A stretch of 14,554 nucleotides of DNA, taken from JBKHYJ01 sp046565505 (GTDB lineage: Bacteria > Acidobacteriota > Blastocatellia > UBA7656). Shown here one piece after another: positions 6,310 to 13,053 of this stretch (within the stretch, counting starts at the first letter, position 1; every line of letters begins with the position of its first letter). The position numbers and the translations under genes are program-made. Location: positions 1-14,554 of the forward strand of contig JBKHYJ010000047.1 in the NCBI GenBank assembly GCA_046565505.1, given 5' to 3'. The notes beneath the pieces are model-generated. The model did not search any database, had not been told where the DNA came from, and saw only the letters and a program-made list of their open reading frames with translations.

Positions 6310-9300
6310 ATGAGCGATAAGCCCTTTCAAGGCTCGAAGGAACTCTCCTCGGAGGACAGGGAGCTTCTGGCGTACCTGCTCGCCGAGGAGGGCATCGAGT
6401 CAGCCGACGAGGAACCGATCAGGCCGAGGCAATCGGCAGAGAACCCGCCCCAATCGTTCGCGCAGCAGCGGCTGTGGTTTCTCGACCAGTGGAATCCCGG
6501 CAGCGCCTTCTATAACGTGGCGGGCGCGCTCAGGCTCAGCGGCGAGCTGAACGTGGACGCGCTCGACAGGAGCTTGAACGAGGTCGTCGGCCGCCACGAG
6601 GCTTTACGCACGACGTTCACGAGCGACGGCGAGCGCCCGGTCCAGGTCATATCCCCTTCGCTCGCCTTGCCGCTGCCGCTGACCCAGGTCGAGGCGGTGT
6701 CCCAGGCCGAGCAGGAGGAAGAGGTGCGGCGCCACGCGCTGGAGGAGGCGAGGCTGCCTTTCGACCTGGAGCGCGGCCCGCTGATGCGAGTCAAGCTGCT
6801 GCGCCTGACCCGGCGCGAACACGTCCTGCTCGTCACCATGCACCACATCATCTGCGACGGGTGGTCCGTGGGCGTGCTGGTCCAGGAGTTGGCGGCGTTA
6901 TACGACGCCTTCTCGAAGGGAAAGCCGTCGCCGCTCCCCGACCTCCCGATCCAGTACGCGGATTTCGCCATCTGGCAAAGGGAGTGGCTGAAGGGCGAGG
7001 AGCGCCAGGCGCAGCTTGCTTACTGGGAGAAAAAACTTTCCGGGGTCCCCTCGACGCTCGAGTTGCCATCCGACCGCCCGAGGCCGCTTTCGGTGTCGTC
7101 CGACGGGGCGAGGCAGCCGCTGAACCTCTCGAAATCTCTCACGGAAGAGATGAAGGCGCTGAGCCTCAAAGAAGGCGTGACCCTGTTCATTACGCTGATG
7201 TCAGCCTTCAAAGTCCTGCTCTGCCGGTACAGCAATCAGACGGACATAGCAGTCGGCACGCCCATAGCCAACCGCAACAGGCAAGAGCTTGAATCGTTGA
7301 TCGGGTTCTTCGCGAATACGCTGGTCATACGGACGGAGCTTTCCAGGGGCATGACGTTCGCGGGGCTGCTGTCGAAAGTAAAAGAAGTGGCCCTGGAAGC
7401 CTACGCCAACCAGGACATCCCTTTCGAGCAGTTGCTTGAGCGCCTGAACCCCGACCGGGACGTGAGCCGCTCGCCGCTGTTTCAGGTGATGATCGCGCTC
7501 GAAAATACGCCGCACCACCCGTTCGAGTTGAGCGGGCTGACGTTGAGCGAAATGGAGATCGATAACGGGACGGCGAAGTTTGACCTGACGCTGTGGATGG
7601 AGGAGCGGCCGGAAGGCTTGTCGGGCTACTTCGAATACAACACGGACTTGTTTGATTCGAGCACGCTGAACCGCATGGCGGAGAATTTCCAGACGCTGCT
7701 CAGGGGCGCGACGCAGAACCCGCAGCGGGCAATTTCCGACCTGCCACTGCTGTCGGATAAAGAGCGCCGCCAGCTGCTTCTGGAATGGAACGACACGCAG
7801 AAAGATTACGGCGCGTTCCGCCCCGTGCACGAATGGTTCGAGCGGCAGGTCGAGCGCACGCCCGACGCAATCGCGGTGACCTTCCAGGCCGACAAGATGA
7901 CCTACCGGGAATTGAACCGCAGGGCGAACCAGCTCGCGCACATGCTGCATGGCCTGGGGGTCGGCCCCGACGTGAGCGTGGGCATCTGCGTCGAGCGTTC
8001 CCTACTGATGCCCGTGGGCGTCCTGGGGGTCATGAAATCCGGCGGCACTTACGTCCCTATAGACCCCGCGTACCCGAAAGACAGGCAGACCTTCATGCTG
8101 GAGGACACGCGCACTCCCGTGCTACTTACCCAGAGCAAGCTGGCCGAAAGCTTGCCGGAAACCGACGCGCGCATAATCAGCCTGGACGCCGATTGGGACC
8201 TGATCGCGCGGCAAAGCGACGCCAATCCCACAAGCGGGGTCGAGGCCGAAAACCTCCTGTACGTCGTCTACACGTCAGGCTCCACGGGCAGGCCCAAGGG
8301 CGTGGCCTGGAGCCACGCGGCGCTCGCGAATATGATCCACTGGATACTCGAAGATTCTCCGCTGCGGCTCGGGTCCAGGGTGGTCAACTTCGCCTCGCTT
8401 AGCTTCGACGTGTCGTCGCAGGAGTTCTTCCCGACCTTATGCACGGGCGCGACGCTCGTGTTCATGCCGGAAGAGATTCGCAAAGACGCCGAGCGATTAT
8501 TCGAGTTCATAGCCGAGCAGAAGGTCGAAAGGCTCTTCATCCCATTCGTGGCCTTGCAGCAGTTCATAGAAGTGAGCGAGCTTCACGAGGAGATAAAACT
8601 GAGCCTGAAAGAAATAATCACGGCCGGCGAGCAACTGCAAGCCACCCAATCGCTGAGGGCCTTCTTTGAAAAATTGCCCGACTGCAATTTCCATAATTTT
8701 TACGGCCCCAGCGAGGGGAATATCGTAACCGTGTACCAGCTCGAAGGCCCGCCCCGGCACTGGCCTTCGCTGCCGTCCATAGGCATGCCGATTTCCAACA
8801 CGCAGGTGTACGTGCTCGACGAGGGCCTGAACCCGACGCCGGTGGGCGTGCCCGGCGAACTCTACATAGCGGGCACAGTGCTCGCGCGCTGTTACCTGAA
8901 CCGGCCGGACATGACAGCTGAGAAGTTCATACCGAATCCGTTCGGGCGGGACGGGGGCGACAGGATGTACAGGACCGGAGACCTCGCGCGTTACCTCGCC
9001 GACGGGAAGCTGGAATTCCTCGGCCGCATCGACAGCCAGGTGAAGATAAGGGGCTACCGCGTCGAGCTCGGCGAAATCGAGACGGTGCTGGCCCAGCACC
9101 CCGCGGTCAAAGAAGCCGTGGTACTGGCCAGGGAGATCGGCGGTCAAAAGAAGCTCGTCGGTTACGTCGTGGGGCAGGGCGGCGGCGCCACGACCAAAGA
9201 ACTGCGGAGCTACTTGCAGGAGCGGCTGCCCGACTACATGGTCCCGGCCACGTTCGTGGCGATGGAGAGCTTCCCGCTTTCGCCTAACAGGAAAGTGGAC

Positions 9301-12300
9301 CGCCAGGCGCTGCCGACGCCCGATCGGTCGAAAGAAGAGAAGAAGAACGTCTACGAGCCGCCGCGGAACACCATCGAAGAGTACCTCGCGGGGATGTGGG
9401 CGGGGCTGCTCGAACAGGAGAGGGTCGGCATCCATGATAATTTCTTCGAGCTGGGCGGCCACTCGCTGCTCGCCACGCAGGTCGTGTCGCGCATCAAGCA
9501 GAAATTTTCCTTGCAGGTCAGCCTGCGAACACTCTTTGAGAAGCCGACCGTAGCCGGGCTCGCCGGGGCGATTGAGGCGGCCGTGGGCGGCGCGGAAGCC
9601 GTGGACGCCCCGATGATAGGGCATGTTTCGGCGTCGTCCGGCCTGCCGCTTTCGTTCGCGCAACAACGCCTGTGGTTCTTTGACGAGCTTCAGCCCAACA
9701 GCCCGTTCTACAACATCCCGGGCGCGGTGCGGTTCAAAGGGGACCTGGATGTCTCGGTGTTACGGCGGGCTTTCAAAGAGATAGTCAGGCGGCATGAATC
9801 GCTCAGGACGACTTTCGCTTCTGTCGATGGCAGGCCGGCGCAGAAGATAAATCCGGGCGTCGATTGGGACTTCCCCACCATCGACCTGAGCGCGCTGGGG
9901 GAGCGAGAGCGGGCCGACAAAGCTGCCTCCATTCTTGCCGAAGAAGCGGAGCGGCCATTCGTTTTATCGGAGGGCCCGCTGTTTCGAGGCAGCCTGCTGA
10001 AGCTGTCGGAAGACGAGCACATTCTGGTGCTCAACATGCACCACATCATCTCGGACGGCTGGTCCATAGGCATAGTGATAAATGAAGCCGCTGCGCTCTA
10101 CGACGCATTCTTGAGGGGGCAGCCATCGCCGCTTCCCGAACTGCCGATTCAGTACGCTGACTTCGCCGTGTGGCAGCGCGAGCGGCTGCAAGGCGAGACG
10201 CTCGAAAAGCTGATCGCGTACTGGATGGAGCGGCTCGAAGGCGACATCCCCGTGCTGCAACTGCCCACGGATCACCCGCGCCCCGCCGTACAAACGTTCA
10301 ACGGCGATACGCATAGTTTCGTGCTCCCGAGGTCGCTGTCCGACTCGCTTAACGATTTGAGCCAGCGCGAAGGCGCGACGTTGTTCATGACGCTGCTGGC
10401 GGCATTCAACACGCTGCTCTACCGCTATTCGGGCCAGGAGCACATAATCGTCGGCACGCCCATAGCCAACCGCAACCGCGAAGAGATAGAAGGGCTGGTC
10501 GGGTTCTTCGTCAACACGCTCGTAATCAGAACGGAGCTGTCGAGTGACCTGACTTTCCGCGAGTTGATGGGGCAGGTTAAGGCGGAAACGCTCGGCGCAT
10601 ACGACCACCAGGACATGCCATTTGAAAGGCTCGTAGAGGAGCTGAAGCAGGAGCGCGACCCCAGCTACCCGCCGGTGTGCCAGGTGATGTTCGTGCTTCA
10701 GAACACGCCCGCCTCTCGATTAGAACTGCCCGGCGTGGTGCTCGAATCAGTTGACGTGGACACGGGCACGTCGAAATTCGACCTGACGGTGTGGATGACC
10801 GAAAAAGAGGAAGCCTTCGACGTCTTCTTTGAATACAACACAGACCTCTTCGACCTCTCGACCGTCCGCCGCATGTCGAGACATTTTCAGTCGATACTTG
10901 AGGGCGTGGCCGCGGATTCGGAGCAGACCATTTCAAGCGTGCCGCTTCTCGCCGGCGACGAGATGCGCCAGCTGTTAACCGACTGGAATGGCGCGCGCAA
11001 GGACTATGGCGAGTACATGCCGGTCCACAAACAGTTCGAGGCGCAGGTGGGGCGGACGCCGGATGCCATCGCGATTATTTCCGGGGGCGAAAAACTCACT
11101 TATCTAGAGTTGAACAGTCGGGCAAATCAGCTCGCGCGCAGGCTCCGACGCCTCGGGATCGGCCCTGACGTGTGCGCAGGTATTTTCGCCGGCCGATCCG
11201 TCGAAGCAGCCACGGCAATGCTCGCCGCGCTGAAGGCGGGCGGGGCTTACGCTCACATTGATCCGTCGTACTCGAAGGAAGAGCAAGACCTCATTTTGGA
11301 AGCGGCGAAAATGCCCGTGGTACTGACCGTACGGCGCCTGCTGGAAGACGTGTCGGCTAACAATTCCTGGGTGGTCTGCCTCGACACCGATTGGCAGGGG
11401 ATTGCGAGCGAAGAGAGCACTGACCTGGGGACCATGTCGGGCAGCGAGAACATACACTCCGTGGCTTACACGTTCGATTCGGCCGCCCGCCCGACGGGCG
11501 TCGCGACGAGTGATGCTTCGCTGGCGAACCTGCTCGCGTGGCACCTGCAAACCTCCGGCCTGCGTGGCGGTGTGCGGACTATGCAATTCGCCCGCCCCGG
11601 CTCCGGCATGGCTTTCCAGGAATTTTTCCCCGCGTGGTGTTCGGGGGGGACCGTGATTGTCGCCCCTGAAGACGCGCGCATGAATGGGCCCGAGTTATTG
11701 CGCTTCATTGAAACCGAATCTATCGAGCAGATATTTGTGCCGTTAGCCACCTTACACCAGTTGTCAAAAGCGGCATCCGCGCGAGGCGGCCTTCCGGCTT
11801 CGCTGAAGGAGGTCGTCACCGGCGGCGAAAGTGCGCGGGTGACTCCGCAGATAGAGAAACTCTTCAGTGATTCGGATGGTTGTAAGCTCTACATAACCTA
11901 CGGTGAACCGGAGGCGCAAGCGGCTGCCTTCGCCGGCCTGGAAGGCTCACCGAGCGATTGGCCCGAGCATCCCGCGGCCGGCCGGCCGGCAGAGAACCAT
12001 CAAGTTTATTTGCTTGATGGCAGCCTCGCCCCGGTCCCCATCGGAGTCGTAGGGGAGTTGCACATAAGTGGCGCGGGCCTCGCGCGGGGATACCTGAACC
12101 GGCCGGCCGCGACCGCGGAAAGATTTATTCCTAACCCATTCGGCGAACTGCCCGGCGCGCGAATGTATAAGACAGGCAAACTCGGGCGGCGCCTCCCGGA
12201 CGGGCGCATAGAGGTACTCGAACGCGCGTACCAGCAGGCCGAGATAAGGGGTTACCGCGTTGCGCTGGGTGAGGTCGAAGCGGCGTTGAATGAACACCCG

Positions 12301-12921
12301 TCGGTGGAAGACGCGGCCGCCATCGTCGTAGAGCCAAGGCCGGGCCTGAAGCGGCTCGTGGCTTACGTGGCCGGCAACGAGAAGGGGCAAGATTTAACTG
12401 CCGAATTGCGCAATTTCCTCAAGCAAAGATTGCCGGTTCACATGACCCCGACTGTTTTCATGATGATGGAGGCGCTGCCTCTCGACCGCGACGGAGAATT
12501 GGACCGCGGGGCGCTGCCGGCACCTGAAATAACAGAGCTTGAGTCGCGTGAAGAATTCGTGGCCCCGCGCACGGCCGCCGAAAAGGCGCTCGCGGAAATC
12601 TGGTGCGAATTACTCGGCGTTGAGCAAGTGGGGGCGCACGATGATTTCTTCGAGATGGGGGGCCATTCGCTCCTGGCGACGCGACTGGTCTCGCAAATCA
12701 AGAAGAGGCTATCGGTCCAATTGCAGCTTCGGAAAATATTTGAAGACTCATCCCTGAGCGGCCTCGCCAGGGCGGTCGAAATGGAAGGCATGCGGCAGAC
12801 GGCGTCCCCGGGCGATTCAATTGGCAAGCGCAAGCAGGTCAAGAGGCAGAAGCAGACAACGAGCTTTGAAAAACTCTCGGACGAAGACATGGATTCGCTG
12901 TTGGATGAAATGCTGGCCTGA
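6310..12921 (+). CDS. Bimodular NRPS, C-A-PCP-C-A(inactive)-PCP
   Basis: The 2203-aa protein starts at an ATG with GGTGGAG just upstream. It begins with a docking-like helix (LSSEDRELLAYLLAEE, 12-27). Module 1 is C at about 47-480 (HHIICDG 178-184), A at about 505-1002 and PCP at about 1018-1088 (GGHS, Ser1052). The A domain has YTSGSTGRPKG with Lys663, Asp891 in A7 and Lys995 in A10, all intact. Its by-eye specificity residues D700 V701 Q704 F743 I770 A772 F797 I805 V806 resemble the proline pattern DVQ(F/L)IAHVV, with His replaced by Phe. Module 2 is C at about 1111-1545 (HHIISDG 1244-1250), a degenerate A at about 1570-2070 and PCP at about 2083-2156 (GGHS, Ser2120). The C-terminus is a basic linker followed by LSDEDMDSLLDEMLA, a typical docking-like tail. 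Expected role: cytosolic elongation of a peptide by at least one residue, passing the chain to the protein encoded at 13054. Family and domain order are certain; the substrate of module 1 is a guess; module 2 has no credible own substrate. Confidence 0.96.
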   Translation: MSDKPFQGSKELSSEDRELLAYLLAEEGIESADEEPIRPRQSAENPPQSFAQQRLWFLDQWNPGSAFYNVAGALRLSGELNVDALDRSLNEVVGRHEALRTTFTSDGERPVQVISPSLALPLPLTQVEAVSQAEQEEEVRRHALEEARLPFDLERGPLMRVKLLRLTRREHVLLVTMHHIICDGWSVGVLVQELAALYDAFSKGKPSPLPDLPIQYADFAIWQREWLKGEERQAQLAYWEKKLSGVPSTLELPSDRPRPLSVSSDGARQPLNLSKSLTEEMKALSLKEGVTLFITLMSAFKVLLCRYSNQTDIAVGTPIANRNRQELESLIGFFANTLVIRTELSRGMTFAGLLSKVKEVALEAYANQDIPFEQLLERLNPDRDVSRSPLFQVMIALENTPHHPFELSGLTLSEMEIDNGTAKFDLTLWMEERPEGLSGYFEYNTDLFDSSTLNRMAENFQTLLRGATQNPQRAISDLPLLSDKERRQLLLEWNDTQKDYGAFRPVHEWFERQVERTPDAIAVTFQADKMTYRELNRRANQLAHMLHGLGVGPDVSVGICVERSLLMPVGVLGVMKSGGTYVPIDPAYPKDRQTFMLEDTRTPVLLTQSKLAESLPETDARIISLDADWDLIARQSDANPTSGVEAENLLYVVYTSGSTGRPKGVAWSHAALANMIHWILEDSPLRLGSRVVNFASLSFDVSSQEFFPTLCTGATLVFMPEEIRKDAERLFEFIAEQKVERLFIPFVALQQFIEVSELHEEIKLSLKEIITAGEQLQATQSLRAFFEKLPDCNFHNFYGPSEGNIVTVYQLEGPPRHWPSLPSIGMPISNTQVYVLDEGLNPTPVGVPGELYIAGTVLARCYLNRPDMTAEKFIPNPFGRDGGDRMYRTGDLARYLADGKLEFLGRIDSQVKIRGYRVELGEIETVLAQHPAVKEAVVLAREIGGQKKLVGYVVGQGGGATTKELRSYLQERLPDYMVPATFVAMESFPLSPNRKVDRQALPTPDRSKEEKKNVYEPPRNTIEEYLAGMWAGLLEQERVGIHDNFFELGGHSLLATQVVSRIKQKFSLQVSLRTLFEKPTVAGLAGAIEAAVGGAEAVDAPMIGHVSASSGLPLSFAQQRLWFFDELQPNSPFYNIPGAVRFKGDLDVSVLRRAFKEIVRRHESLRTTFASVDGRPAQKINPGVDWDFPTIDLSALGERERADKAASILAEEAERPFVLSEGPLFRGSLLKLSEDEHILVLNMHHIISDGWSIGIVINEAAALYDAFLRGQPSPLPELPIQYADFAVWQRERLQGETLEKLIAYWMERLEGDIPVLQLPTDHPRPAVQTFNGDTHSFVLPRSLSDSLNDLSQREGATLFMTLLAAFNTLLYRYSGQEHIIVGTPIANRNREEIEGLVGFFVNTLVIRTELSSDLTFRELMGQVKAETLGAYDHQDMPFERLVEELKQERDPSYPPVCQVMFVLQNTPASRLELPGVVLESVDVDTGTSKFDLTVWMTEKEEAFDVFFEYNTDLFDLSTVRRMSRHFQSILEGVAADSEQTISSVPLLAGDEMRQLLTDWNGARKDYGEYMPVHKQFEAQVGRTPDAIAIISGGEKLTYLELNSRANQLARRLRRLGIGPDVCAGIFAGRSVEAATAMLAALKAGGAYAHIDPSYSKEEQDLILEAAKMPVVLTVRRLLEDVSANNSWVVCLDTDWQGIASEESTDLGTMSGSENIHSVAYTFDSAARPTGVATSDASLANLLAWHLQTSGLRGGVRTMQFARPGSGMAFQEFFPAWCSGGTVIVAPEDARMNGPELLRFIETESIEQIFVPLATLHQLSKAASARGGLPASLKEVVTGGESARVTPQIEKLFSDSDGCKLYITYGEPEAQAAAFAGLEGSPSDWPEHPAAGRPAENHQVYLLDGSLAPVPIGVVGELHISGAGLARGYLNRPAATAERFIPNPFGELPGARMYKTGKLGRRLPDGRIEVLERAYQQAEIRGYRVALGEVEAALNEHPSVEDAAAIVVEPRPGLKRLVAYVAGNEKGQDLTAELRNFLKQRLPVHMTPTVFMMMEALPLDRDGELDRGALPAPEITELESREEFVAPRTAAEKALAEIWCELLGVEQVGAHDDFFEMGGHSLLATRLVSQIKKRLSVQLQLRKIFEDSSLSGLARAVEMEGMRQTASPGDSIGKRKQVKRQKQTTSFEKLSDEDMDSLLDEMLA
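6457..6497 (+). repeat. 41-nt exact direct repeat, copy 1 (C-domain motif C1)
   Basis: The 41 bases here are identical to 13159-13199, including all wobble positions. Both encode the C1 motif FAQQRLWFLDQWNP. A 23-nt part is also found exactly at 459-481. The identity suggests recent gene conversion or duplication between C domains rather than protein-level constraint only. Confidence 0.85.
11047..12519 (+). other. Pseudo-adenylation domain with catalytic motifs lost
   Basis: This in-frame region (residues about 1580-2070 of the 2203-aa protein) has the full length and fold pattern of an A domain. Compared with module 1 of the same protein: A3 YTSGSTGRPKG became YTFDSAARPTG (P-loop lysine to Thr1729); the A4 aspartate became Gly (GMAFQEFF); A5 YGPSE became YGEPE; A7 YRTGDLARY became YKTGKLGRR (Asp to Lys1957); A8 GRIDSQVKIRG became ERAYQQAEIRG (hinge Asp to Tyr1974, Lys to Glu1978); A10 NRKVDR became DGELDR (Lys to Glu2063). 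Structural motifs such as A6 (GELHISGAGLARGYLNRP) are kept. ATP binding and adenylation should be abolished. There is no stop or frameshift. Confidence 0.92.
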
Positions 12922-12927
12922 GGGGCC

Positions 12928-13007
12928 CCGCGGCCGAAACAGCGCCGAACGCCTCGACGCTTGTGTGCGTCTCAGGCTCGCGCAGATTTAAGAGGCGCGG
13001 GCCGCGG
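12928..13007 (+). other. Nested inverted repeats in the gap between NRPS genes
   Basis: An outer 8-bp inverted repeat (CCGCGGCC 12928-12935, GGCCGCGG 13000-13007) encloses a compact hairpin: GCCT+GACGC (12951-12960) with GCGTC+AGGC (12967-12977) around a TTGTGT loop. The first bases after the stop codon also contain the palindrome GGGGCCCC (12922-12929). T5 at 13023-13027 lies 15 nt after the outer arm, too far for a standard intrinsic terminator. It may be a structured leader or intercistronic element; function unknown. Confidence 0.4.
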
Positions 13008-13043
13008 TGGAAGCGGATGTTCTTTTTGTCGCGCCGGTGGAAC

Positions 13044-13050
13044 GGAGGAG
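13044..13050 (+). promoter_or_regulatory. Strong ribosome binding site for the last NRPS gene
   Basis: GGAGGAG lies a few bases before the ATG at 13054 (AGG between), a near-perfect Shine-Dalgarno sequence that fixes the start of this edge-truncated gene. Confidence 0.75.
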
Positions 13051-13053
13051 AGG

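Noticed and set aside
5485..6330. Minus-strand open frame opposite the reductase gene
   Set aside because: The translation is low in recognisable motifs and mirrors the codon pattern of the RibD-like gene on the + strand.
8497..9666. Long open frame on the minus strand (389 codons)
   Set aside because: It lies wholly antisense to the A/PCP region of the bimodular NRPS, whose motifs are unmistakable. Long antisense frames are common in GC-rich coding DNA, and the translation shows no family signature.
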